Shown: one piece after another, positions 1-7,277 of the stretch
How positions within the stretch are numbered: the first letter of the stretch is position 1
How the letters are laid out: every line of letters starts with the position of its first letter
NCBI GenBank assembly: GCA_003635195.1
Contig: PYIY01000083.1
Span: 1-61,498, forward strand
DNA length: 61,498 nucleotides
Source: Candidatus Poribacteria bacterium
Lineage (GTDB): Bacteria; Poribacteria; WGA-4E; WGA-3G
Direction of reading: 5' to 3'
Notes under the pieces: generated by a model
Told to the model about the DNA's origin: nothing
The model's input: the letters and a program-made list of their open reading frames with translations, nothing else
The model's database searches: none
Program-made: the position numbers and the translations under genes

Positions 1-445
1 TGCCATCGCGCGCCATCAGTTTCCGTACGAAACTGCCTGGCGTCAGTGCTGAGTCTGAGATGATTCCGAGTGGATAGTTTTCACTCAACCGAGAAACAAC
101 GGGTTTAACATGCGCTATCATAATCGGCGGTGCTTCTAAGAACGCGGCACCAAGGTTCTCAATTAATTGATCAAGATCTGCCGTCTCAAGCCGAATCTCA
201 AGCACCTCCGCGAATCGCTGCATACATCGTTTTACTGAGATCCCTTTGTGTTGATACCATAAGGATGACACCAAATTGTATGCTTCTTCAAGCCCGAATT
301 CTACGTCAGTTAACGTGCAAATATAACCACGATTCTCTAAATAAGCATGACACCGTTTAACACGTATCGCCTGACGTTTTCGCCAATTCTTTTCAGAATC
401 CGCATAAAGGGTTTGCCAAAAATCGAATGTAATCGCTTTAATCAT
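1..445 (-). CDS. HAD-superfamily hydrolase, 3'-truncated by window edge
   Basis: Reading the minus strand from the ATG at 445 gives an open frame that leaves the window after 148 codons. The N terminus has the HAD motif I, here DFWQTL (nucleophile Asp8, aromatic instead of the usual second Asp). Near the end IISDSAL looks like motif II (Ser/Thr). Between them lies a helical cap region, as in phosphoglycolate-phosphatase-like and haloacid-dehalogenase-like enzymes. The lack of the usual second Asp makes the exact chemistry uncertain. Motifs III and IV lie outside the window. A sigma70-type promoter lies about 100 bp upstream. The family call is solid; the substrate is unknown. Confidence 0.8.
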   Translation of the reverse strand, partial: MIKAITFDFWQTLYADSEKNWRKRQAIRVKRCHAYLENRGYICTLTDVEFGLEEAYNLVSSLWYQHKGISVKRCMQRFAEVLEIRLETADLDQLIENLGAAFLEAPPIMIAHVKPVVSRLSENYPLGIISDSALTPGSFVRKLMARDG

Positions 446-541
446 CAAGGATTCTCGTTTGAAGTTGCGTTGCATTCCAATTATTCTGGATACTAACGCA
501 ACGGTAAACATAAAAAAATACGCCTTATAATTCCTAATTTT

Positions 542-570
542 ATTTTACCGTATTTGTTGAAAAAAGTCAA
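542..570 (-). promoter_or_regulatory. sigma70-type promoter for the HAD gene
   Basis: On the minus strand the sequence reads TTGACT, a 17-nt spacer, then TAAAAT. This lies about 100 nt upstream of the HAD start codon at 445 and is divergent from the kinase promoter. Confidence 0.6.
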
Positions 571-863
571 ATGATATGTCGCTTCCTAACCACTAAAAGG
601 GTATATGTCAAAAGCGTTCCTACGAACAGGGCAACGCGTAAAAATTAAAATACAGCGGCGTCCAATTCTCCCGTAGTTTAACTGTTGCAGCGTTTGATAG
701 TGATTTAGTATCTAAACAGAGAACTCCGGTTCTCTCAAACGGTAGAAGGATTCGGTGAATTAGGGCTAAGAAAAATCAATGAGCGAAGCGCATCGGTGCC
801 TTTGCTCAATGCTCTTTCCTGACGGTTGGTTGCTGAAACTGAATGCCTCGGAGTAAAATAGGC

Positions 864-892
864 TTGCAATTTCCTTTTAAAGGTGATATTAT
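864..892 (+). promoter_or_regulatory. sigma70-type promoter for the kinase-regulator pair
   Basis: TTGCAA, a 17-nt spacer and TATTAT lie about 45 nt upstream of the TTG start at 938. A GGAGGA ribosome-binding site at 924-929 supports that start. Confidence 0.55.
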
Positions 893-937
893 TAATTACG
901 ATAGGTTTGCGTCCGACCTATATGGAGGAATACGAAA

Positions 938-2431
938 TTGCGGTTAAATCGTCGAATGATCCCAAGGTATACGACCATCCGTTTAATATTCGTTTACTTC
1001 ATCGTTGGGCTGGGTGTGCTAATATTGGGCTTTGTCTATTATAACCAACAGATCTCACTACTGAATACAGAAATAGACGCACAAATAGACATCTTCGCCA
1101 ATCTGGCAACGATACTTCCGAGTGTTGAAGATCGAGGTTTGCAACAGAAATTAGTTGAAATAGTAAAGCAGGAATCATCCGCTAAAGACAGAGCACGGCC
1201 GTTCTCATTTATTATCACGGATGCGGGCGGAATCCCTATAATCGCAAAGGGTGTCACCCCGGAATTGGACGCGAAAATTAATAGCTTTGATACGAATGTC
1301 AACCACAATGAAAGAATTTCGTTAACAGAAGATGAATGGTCATTGTTGCAATCAACATTGACGCGTATGCAGGAAAAGAATCCGCCACGCAAAATACCTG
1401 TGCTTTTCAAGGATAGACAGTTAAAAGGGTATATTTACTACGGCGATGCAGCACCTAATGAGATGGTGCGCCTGCCATTTGTAATAACCGACACAGAGGG
1501 TACACCGCAGAAGTGGCAGATATGGGGTGATGTCGTTACGGCAGATAACGCAACCGAGCAAGAACAGGAACGCGCAGCAATCTTCGTTCAGAACGCACCT
1601 GCATCCTCGATGATTGTAACAACGCCACAGAGGCACAACGGTTACTTCTATTATGAGAGCAAACCGTACTATGGGTTGGTGGTGCTTTTCATAGTCCCTT
1701 TCGTCTTATTAGTGTTCGGGGTCGTCTGTTTCCTCGTTTACCAACGGATCAAGTCTTATGAACACTCGGCGATTTGGGGAGGGTTAGCTAAAGAAACGGC
1801 GCATCAACTCGGAACACCGATTTCGTCGCTGTTAGCATGGGCAGAACTCCTGCATGAACGGAGCAGAGAAACGAACGATGCAACACTCGCTGAACTCTCC
1901 GAAAGCATGCAAAACGATCTGGAGCGTTTACAGAAAACAACTGCACGCTTCGGTATGATTGGCACGCAACCACCACTGACCGAAGTGAACATAACTGAGA
2001 TATTTGAAGAAGTCCAAGCCTACTTTGAAAAACGGTTGCCGCACATTAGCCGACGCGTTGAAATTCAACTGAGGCTAAACCAAGCACCGCCTATCCTCGC
2101 AAATGCACAACTGTTGCACTGGGTGTTTGAAAACCTTATACGGAATTCGCTGGATGCTATGGATAAAGCGGAGGGGTGGATTCAGATTGAACCGACGCAC
2201 GACAAGCGACACAACGATGTTGTTATACGGTACGCCGACAACGGAAGCGGCATAGATCGTAAGAATCAGCGAAAAATCTTTGAACCGGGGATGTCTACTA
2301 AGACACACGGATGGGGACTCGGATTAACCGTCGTACAACGTATCATCCGTGAATATCACCACGGCAGTATCCGCATGGTTAAAACAAGTCCTGAAGGTAC
2401 GACTTTTGAAATTCGATTGCCGGTCGCGTGA
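938..2431 (+). CDS. Membrane sensor histidine kinase (partner of PorX-like regulator)
   Basis: This 497-aa sensor kinase starts at TTG, with GGAGGA 8 nt upstream. An N-terminal membrane segment covers about residues 15-35 and a second about 248-270. They enclose a ~210-residue extracytoplasmic sensing region with no recognised fold. The cytoplasmic half has an H box (AKETAHQLGTPISS, phospho-acceptor His289), an N box (FENLIRNSLDAM), G1 (ADNGSGI), an F box (KIFEPG) and G2 (GWGLGLTVV). All catalytic elements are intact. The next gene, 90 bp downstream on the same strand, is a PglZ-domain response regulator, so the pair resembles the PorY/PorX system of Bacteroidetes. The signal sensed is unknown. 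Confidence 0.93.
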   Translation: MRLNRRMIPRYTTIRLIFVYFIVGLGVLILGFVYYNQQISLLNTEIDAQIDIFANLATILPSVEDRGLQQKLVEIVKQESSAKDRARPFSFIITDAGGIPIIAKGVTPELDAKINSFDTNVNHNERISLTEDEWSLLQSTLTRMQEKNPPRKIPVLFKDRQLKGYIYYGDAAPNEMVRLPFVITDTEGTPQKWQIWGDVVTADNATEQEQERAAIFVQNAPASSMIVTTPQRHNGYFYYESKPYYGLVVLFIVPFVLLVFGVVCFLVYQRIKSYEHSAIWGGLAKETAHQLGTPISSLLAWAELLHERSRETNDATLAELSESMQNDLERLQKTTARFGMIGTQPPLTEVNITEIFEEVQAYFEKRLPHISRRVEIQLRLNQAPPILANAQLLHWVFENLIRNSLDAMDKAEGWIQIEPTHDKRHNDVVIRYADNGSGIDRKNQRKIFEPGMSTKTHGWGLGLTVVQRIIREYHHGSIRMVKTSPEGTTFEIRLPVA

Positions 2432-2521
2432 ACACCTATTAACGCGAATCATAGAGAGAACAGACGGAACGATTCTGCCCTGTCTTTCTAAACCGCGACT
2501 GTGCATTTTTACAACTTGAGT

Positions 2522-4090
2522 ATGGCACAAGCACATCACATCTTATGGATTGACGATGAAATAGAAGCCTTGCAACCGCACATTCGTGTGTTACGCGAAC
2601 GAGGTTATACCGTCACGCCTGTTACAAATGGCGAGGACGGCATCGCGCTTTTAACGAATAGCGACACACAGTACAGTGCTATTCTCCTTGATCAAGTTAT
2701 GCCCGGTAAAGATGGGATGGCGACACTTGATGCAATCCGTACGATTAACGCACAAATCCCGGTCATCCTCGTCACGCAATCCAGCGATGAACAATTTGTT
2801 GAGGTAGCCCTCGGTAAACAGGTGACAGATTTTCTGGTAAAACCTATCGGTGTTGCCCAGATCGTCTCTACACTCAAACGCGTCCTTGATCAGACGCAGA
2901 TCGTTGTAGATCAGATCCCGAGCCGGTATACCGCGGATTTCAATGCGATCCGAACTATGAAAGATTCAGCACCCAATTGGCAAGAATGGGTGAATATCTA
3001 CCTCAAACTGTTGCAATGGGATTTGGTGTCTGAAAAACTCGCCGAGGGTGGGTTAGAGGAGACGCATCTTGGTCAAAAAAAGGAGTGCAATACTGAGTTC
3101 TCCGATTTTGTAGAAGCGAATTACCCCGACTGGGTCGCTGGCAGCTCGGATGCACCACCGCTCTCCGTTAATGTTTTAGATCAGCACGTCATTCCCCAAC
3201 TTCAAGCCGGGAAATCCGTCTATTTTATTGTGGTTGACTGCTTTCGCTTGGACCATTGGCTGGCAGTGGAATCACTCCTGTACCCCTATTTTTCTATTGA
3301 ACGTGAGTATAGTTTTTCAATCCTACCGAGTGCAACGATGTATTCACGGAACGCGCTGTTCAGTGGGTTGTTCCCCGTGGAGATCGCGGAACGCTATCCG
3401 CAATACTGGCAAGAGGAATCTGATGGCGACACCAGTACGAATCGCTACGAACGACAGCTCCTTGAAGAACATCTTAAGCGTAGAGGTGTCAAGCTAAAAT
3501 CAACCCCCCAGTATTTCAAGATTTTTGACGCCCGAGGTGGAAACACCTACAAAAAGCGGGTTGCTGCGAATACACGTGTCGGACTTTCAGCACTGGTTGT
3601 CAACTTCGTTGATATCCTGACGCATCAGCGTTCACAGTCGGATGTTCTGCAACAACTCGCCCCTGATGTATCCGCTTTCCGGGCACTCGCGCGTTCTTGG
3701 TTTTCACATTCCGTACTTTTTGATATTTTGCGTATGATTGCAGCGCAGAACGCAACTGTAGTTCTTACCAGCGACCACGGATCCGTCTTCTGCAACCGCG
3801 CGACACGCGCACGTGGTAATCGCGAGACCACCACCAGCCTCCGGTTTAAAATCGGCACAAATCTCGGCTGCGAAGAAAACGAAGCTGTACATCTCCATAA
3901 TCCAGAAGAATATCGGCTTCCCGCAGAGACCGCAAGTAAGGATTACATTCTCGCGAAAGACGATTACTATTTCGTCTATCCAAACGATTTTTATAAGTAT
4001 AAACGGCAGTTTCAAGGAGGGTTCCAGCACGGTGGCATTTCAATGGGTGAACTGATAACACCCGTCGTAACCTTGACACCGAGGCTGTAA
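2522..4090 (+). CDS. PorX-like response regulator with PglZ (alkaline phosphatase-fold) domain
   Basis: An N-terminal receiver domain (about 1-120) contains IDDE near the start, the phospho-acceptor Asp57 in LLDQVMPG, and the conserved Thr/Lys region (LVTQSS, FLVKPIG). A linker leads to a C-terminal PglZ domain of the alkaline-phosphatase superfamily. That domain has metal-site motifs DCFRLDHW and TSDHGS and a SILPSATMYSRNALFSGL block whose Thr272 is at almost the same position as the nucleophile Thr271 of PorX. In Bacteroidetes PorX controls type IX secretion and hydrolyses oligonucleotides. I chose ATG 2522, which begins at the receiver fold (MAQAHHILWIDDE); an in-frame GTG at 2501 would add seven residues. 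The role in this organism is inferred from architecture only. Confidence 0.9.
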   Translation: MAQAHHILWIDDEIEALQPHIRVLRERGYTVTPVTNGEDGIALLTNSDTQYSAILLDQVMPGKDGMATLDAIRTINAQIPVILVTQSSDEQFVEVALGKQVTDFLVKPIGVAQIVSTLKRVLDQTQIVVDQIPSRYTADFNAIRTMKDSAPNWQEWVNIYLKLLQWDLVSEKLAEGGLEETHLGQKKECNTEFSDFVEANYPDWVAGSSDAPPLSVNVLDQHVIPQLQAGKSVYFIVVDCFRLDHWLAVESLLYPYFSIEREYSFSILPSATMYSRNALFSGLFPVEIAERYPQYWQEESDGDTSTNRYERQLLEEHLKRRGVKLKSTPQYFKIFDARGGNTYKKRVAANTRVGLSALVVNFVDILTHQRSQSDVLQQLAPDVSAFRALARSWFSHSVLFDILRMIAAQNATVVLTSDHGSVFCNRATRARGNRETTTSLRFKIGTNLGCEENEAVHLHNPEEYRLPAETASKDYILAKDDYYFVYPNDFYKYKRQFQGGFQHGGISMGELITPVVTLTPRL

Positions 4091-4129
4091 AGCGCAGCTC
4101 GCAAACTCAGATTAAATCGCTATAATCTA

Positions 4130-4199
4130 TACCAAATTCACTTAAAATGGCGGAGCACTGAGACGTGGAAGGATCGTCTCACTACACACGAATTTGGTA
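4130..4199. repeat. Nested palindromic element after the PorX-like gene
   Basis: The 10-nt arms TACCAAATTC (4130-4139) and GAATTTGGTA (4190-4199) are perfect inverted copies. Inside them TGAGACG (4159-4165) pairs with CGTCTCA (4175-4181). The result is a cruciform or a long double hairpin just after the regulator stop codon. It is not followed by a T-run, so it is not a classical terminator. It could be a small palindromic repeat or an mRNA 3'-end structure. Confidence 0.6.
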
Positions 4200-4297
4200 C
4201 CACTCCCGTTGGGGGCAATCGCACACTTGACGCTGTTTTGCAGCCCTCACTGCTTTTTGCAACGCTGCCGATTTTTGACATGATAATATAAACCGAG

Positions 4298-4323
4298 GTG
4301 CCTTTTAAAAAAAGAAAAGGCAC
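4298..4323 (+). promoter_or_regulatory. Hairpin abutting the RNase G/E ribosome-binding site
   Basis: A perfect 9-bp stem (GTGCCTTTT / AAAAGGCAC) with an A-rich 8-nt loop ends about 4 nt before the AGGAGG ribosome-binding site of the RNase G/E gene. Leader hairpins are used by E. coli RNase E to control its own mRNA decay; a similar role here is inference. Confidence 0.5.
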
Positions 4324-4337
4324 GATAGGAGGTAATA

Positions 4338-5918
4338 ATGGAAAAGGAGATACTTATTTCTGATGATGAGTATGAAACGCGCTGTGCGGTCCTTGAGGAG
4401 GGGGTGCTAAATGAAATTTATATCGAACGGAAAGCAGCAACACAGACACTGGGAAATCTTTACAAAGGAAGAGTCGAGAATGTTTTACCCGGAATGCAGG
4501 TAGCCTTCGTTGATATCGGCTTGGATCGGCACGCCTTTCTACATATTTCTGACCTCAAATACGAGAGTGCTAATGAAGATGAAACCGAAGATGAAAATGT
4601 CAACGGAAACCAGAAACTTGACAAAGATGTCGATACATTGGATTTGAAAGCAAAGCCTACTAAGCAATCCCGTGGTGGGCGCGGGTTCCCATTTCTCATT
4701 AGCGACCTCATCTCAAAGCGGCAAGAACTTCTTGTACAAGTCGGAAAGGAACCTATCGGAACAAAGGGAGCGCGTGTCACCAGTAACATTACACTCCCAG
4801 GACGCTATGCTGTTTATATGCCAAATTCCTCTAATATCGGTGTCTCACGCCGAATTGAGTCAGCCACTGAGCGTGATAGGTTACGCAATATGGCAAAGAC
4901 AATTAAGGCGGATGTTGAGGGCGGCTTTATTATTCGGACCGCCGCAGAGGGCTTAAGCGAAGCCGAATTTGAAACCGAGATCCGATCCCTCATCAACCAG
5001 TGGAAGCAAGTCAGTGAGCGTGCCAAGCGAAAATCCGCTCCCAGTCTCGTCAGTAAAGACCTGAGTTTTACAAACAGGATGGTCCGGGATATGTTGACTA
5101 AAGATGTCAAGCAACTACTCATCGACTCAAAGGTTGGCTATCGAGAGACGATGGACTATGTTTCTTCTGTGATGCCTGATTTGAAATCAAGGGTGTCGCT
5201 CTATAAAGACGATACAACCCTTTTTGATGCCTATGGTGTTGAACGAGCGCTCAAGGAGGCACTCAGTGAGAAAATCTGGCTCAAGTGTGGTGGGCATATT
5301 ATCATCCAACAGACCGAAGCCATGGTATCCATTGATGTCAACACTGGACGCTTCGTCGGGAAATCTGATCCTGACAACACGATTCTCAGTGCCAATCTTG
5401 AAGCGGTTGAGGAGGTCGTCCGTCAAATTCAATTACGGGATCTTGGAGGGATTATTGTTGTTGATTTCATTGATATGGAAGAGGCATCACATCGCAAGCG
5501 CGTCTTTAAGATGCTACAGGAGGCGCTTCGGAAGGACCGTGCCCGCACCAACATCCTCCATTTCTCAGACTTAGGACTCGTTGAGATGACGCGCCAACGC
5601 ACCCGGCCGAGTCTTTCTACGCTACTTATGGAAGAATGTCCCTACTGCGATGGACACGGGACTGTCCTATCTATCGAAACCGTCGTTATTCAGTTGCTCC
5701 GTGCAATTAGGATGGCGCATAACCAGTCCGGACACTCAGAGCTACGCGTTATTGCCAACGATTATGTCGTTTCGCATATCAAGTCGCAGATGGCGAATAA
5801 ATTGCGAGACCTCAAGAAGTCTTTGAAATTGGATCTGACGCTCGAAGCGGATGCTGATCTACATCTCGAAGATTATCGGATCTTTGTCGGCAGGGGTGAA
5901 GAACTGTTTTTGGATTAA
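4338..5918 (+). CDS. rng: Ribonuclease G/E family endoribonuclease
   Basis: This 526-aa protein starts with a strong AGGAGG site 5-8 nt upstream of ATG. It cleaves single-stranded RNA in rRNA maturation and mRNA decay. The N-terminal S1 domain is visible (NLYKGRVENVLPGMQVAFVDIG), interrupted by an acidic, lysine-rich insert at about residues 80-112. The catalytic DNase I-like domain carries the two metal-binding Asp blocks VSIDVNTGRFVG and VVDFIDM. The zinc-link motif CPYCDGHG that holds the dimer follows at about 435-442. The length fits RNase G (about 490) and lacks the long C-terminal scaffold of RNase E. A hairpin directly before the ribosome-binding site may allow autoregulation. L21 and L27 follow, as in many bacteria. 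Confidence 0.95.
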   Translation: MEKEILISDDEYETRCAVLEEGVLNEIYIERKAATQTLGNLYKGRVENVLPGMQVAFVDIGLDRHAFLHISDLKYESANEDETEDENVNGNQKLDKDVDTLDLKAKPTKQSRGGRGFPFLISDLISKRQELLVQVGKEPIGTKGARVTSNITLPGRYAVYMPNSSNIGVSRRIESATERDRLRNMAKTIKADVEGGFIIRTAAEGLSEAEFETEIRSLINQWKQVSERAKRKSAPSLVSKDLSFTNRMVRDMLTKDVKQLLIDSKVGYRETMDYVSSVMPDLKSRVSLYKDDTTLFDAYGVERALKEALSEKIWLKCGGHIIIQQTEAMVSIDVNTGRFVGKSDPDNTILSANLEAVEEVVRQIQLRDLGGIIVVDFIDMEEASHRKRVFKMLQEALRKDRARTNILHFSDLGLVEMTRQRTRPSLSTLLMEECPYCDGHGTVLSIETVVIQLLRAIRMAHNQSGHSELRVIANDYVVSHIKSQMANKLRDLKKSLKLDLTLEADADLHLEDYRIFVGRGEELFLD

Positions 5919-5920
5919 CG

Positions 5921-6017
5921 GGTTATGAGTTGTCAGCAGTCGGTTGTTAGCTTTCAGTTAAAGAGCGTATAGATGTATTAGCAACTCTTTGATTGATAAC
6001 CGATACCTGACAATTGA
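5921..6017. repeat. Spacer repeat (TCAGTT/TGTCAG family) remnant
   Basis: Degenerate TTGTCAG, CAGTCGG, TTTCAGTT and GATAACCGA words of the same vocabulary that fills most spacers in this window. It lies between the RNase G/E gene and the L21 promoter. Confidence 0.5.
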
Positions 6018-6045
6018 GTCCCTCTCCGCAAAATGTGAATCTAAA

Positions 6046-6074
6046 TTGACATTGGAGTGTTTTTGCGGTATAAT
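6046..6074 (+). promoter_or_regulatory. Consensus sigma70 promoter for rplU-rpmA
   Basis: A perfect TTGACA, a 17-nt spacer and a perfect TATAAT precede rplU by about 28 nt. An AAAGGAG ribosome-binding site follows at 6082-6088. Confidence 0.85.
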
Positions 6075-6101
6075 TTAAACAGAAAGGAGTGATCTTGAAA
6101 A

Positions 6102-6440
6102 ATGTATGCAGTTTTTGCGAGCGGTGGGAAACAGCATCGCGTAGAAGTGGGAAACTTGATTGATATTGAAAAACTTGACGCGGATGTTGGGGAAAGCGTT
6201 ACGTTCCCATCTGTCTTGGTTATCGTTGACGATGACGGTCACTTGCAAGCCGGCTCGCCCTACCTTGAAAACACCTCTGTTACAGGCGAGGTGGTTCAAC
6301 AAGCACGCACGAAAAAGACGATTGTGTTCAAATCAAAACGACGTAAGGGGTACAAACGCAAATTAGGGCACCGTCAATCGTTTACACGCGTGAAAATTAC
6401 CGCAATCGGCGCGGTGGAGGAAGAATCTGATGGCTCATAA
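6102..6440 (+). CDS. rplU: 50S ribosomal protein L21
   Basis: This 112-aa large-subunit protein has the family start [17 protein letters not shown] and the conserved C-terminal basic block [16 protein letters not shown] that contacts 23S rRNA. The ribosome-binding site AAAGGAG lies 13 nt upstream. It overlaps rpmA by 11 bp (the L27 ATG lies inside the L21 C-terminal codons), so the two are translationally coupled. A consensus promoter lies just upstream and an intrinsic terminator follows rpmA, making a clean two-gene operon. Confidence 0.97.
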   Translation: MYAVFASGGKQHRVEVGNLIDIEKLDADVGESVTFPSVLVIVDDDGHLQAGSPYLENTSVTGEVVQQARTKKTIVFKSKRRKGYKRKLGHRQSFTRVKITAIGAVEEESDGS

Positions 6441-6696
6441 GAAAGGCGGCGGCAGCACCCGAAACGGACGCGACAGTATCGGAAAACGACTCGGTGTCAA
6501 GAAATTTTCAGGAAACTATGTCACCGCAGGGAGCATTCTCGCCCGACAGCGTGGAACCCATATACACCCCGGCAACAACGTCGGTGTCGGAAATGATTAT
6601 ACGCTCTACTCAAAAATTGATGGATATGTATGGTTTGAGCGGAAAGACAAGTATCGCCGGAAGGTGAGTGTCTATACAGAGCGTCCTGAATTTTAG
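6430..6696 (+). CDS. rpmA: 50S ribosomal protein L27
   Basis: This 88-aa protein begins [16 protein letters not shown], the canonical L27 N terminus that reaches toward the peptidyl-transferase centre. It keeps the [16 protein letters not shown] core. There is no cleavable N-terminal extension of the kind seen in Firmicutes. It overlaps rplU by 11 bp and is followed by an intrinsic terminator. Confidence 0.97.
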   Translation: MAHKKGGGSTRNGRDSIGKRLGVKKFSGNYVTAGSILARQRGTHIHPGNNVGVGNDYTLYSKIDGYVWFERKDKYRRKVSVYTERPEF

Positions 6697-6728
6697 CGAA
6701 GACCTCCGCACCAGGAACGAACGACCAG

Positions 6729-6779
6729 AAGCCTCGCCTTAGGGTGCTGCATCGCGCGCCACCCAAGCGAGGCTTTTTT
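6729..6779 (+). terminator. Intrinsic terminator after rpmA
   Basis: AAGCCTCGC pairs with GCGAGGCTT around a ~30-nt loop, followed by a run of T residues, 33 bp after the L27 stop codon. Confidence 0.8.
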
Positions 6780-6838
6780 CTCTAAAACTCCCAAATATTC
6801 ACACGGCTCTAAAGCCAAAACAGACAGGAACAATTGAC

Positions 6839-7243
6839 ATGCGATGGATCATCTGCCTAATCACTCTAACAACAATGCTCGGGTGCGGCAGGCAATTGCA
6901 ACAACTCGCTGTGGAAACAATGCAAAACGCGCAAGTCGCACTCTCGTCCGCGGAAGCGATGGGTGCTAAGGAAACCGCAGCGACACGGCTCAGCACTGCC
7001 CAAGAGATGTTTGCTACTGCTGAAAAAGCAATGAGTACGGGTGATGCAGAACAAGCATATCGACTGGCGTTGCGTGCCTACCTCCACGCCCGCATTGCTA
7101 CTGAAACTGCTATTGCTGTGCGCGAGGAAGCACTCGTTGAAGAGGCACAAGCGCAACTCACGCTCGGCGAACAGAGCGTTGATGAAGTGCTCCAAAGGCT
7201 CGCGGCGATAAAAGCAGAACTTGAGGCATTGCGGGACGACTAA
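6839..7243 (+). CDS. Small lipoprotein, DUF4398-like helical domain
   Basis: This 134-aa protein has a short hydrophobic leader ending in the lipobox MLGC (Cys16), so it is probably lipid-anchored. The mature part is all-helical and rich in Ala, Glu and Gln, with pattern and length resembling DUF4398 lipoproteins. It lies 34 bp upstream of an OmpA-type lipoprotein whose N-terminal half is similar in style, so the two may form an envelope pair that bridges outer membrane and peptidoglycan. No catalytic residues are visible. The function is unknown and the domain match is from pattern recall. Confidence 0.75.
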   Translation: MRWIICLITLTTMLGCGRQLQQLAVETMQNAQVALSSAEAMGAKETAATRLSTAQEMFATAEKAMSTGDAEQAYRLALRAYLHARIATETAIAVREEALVEEAQAQLTLGEQSVDEVLQRLAAIKAELEALRDD

Positions 7244-7277
7244 AAATCGTCAAACGCTAACCGTTGAGGATGAACTG

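Larger units (their letters stand above)
446..937. other. Divergent spacer with two hairpins
   Basis: No convincing gene is present in this 492-bp spacer between divergent genes. A short perfect hairpin with a TCCG loop lies at 718-735 (arms AGAGAAC/GTTCTCT). A second lies at 780-808: TGAGC pairs with GCTCA around an internal loop and a GCGC-ATCG-GTGC inner stem. Both lie upstream of the kinase promoter at 864-892. They could belong to an independent small RNA, but no promoter for one was identified. Confidence 0.4.

Noticed and set aside
130..360. Plus-strand open frame of 76 codons
   Set aside because: It is the shadow of the minus-strand HAD hydrolase gene, which has clear motifs.
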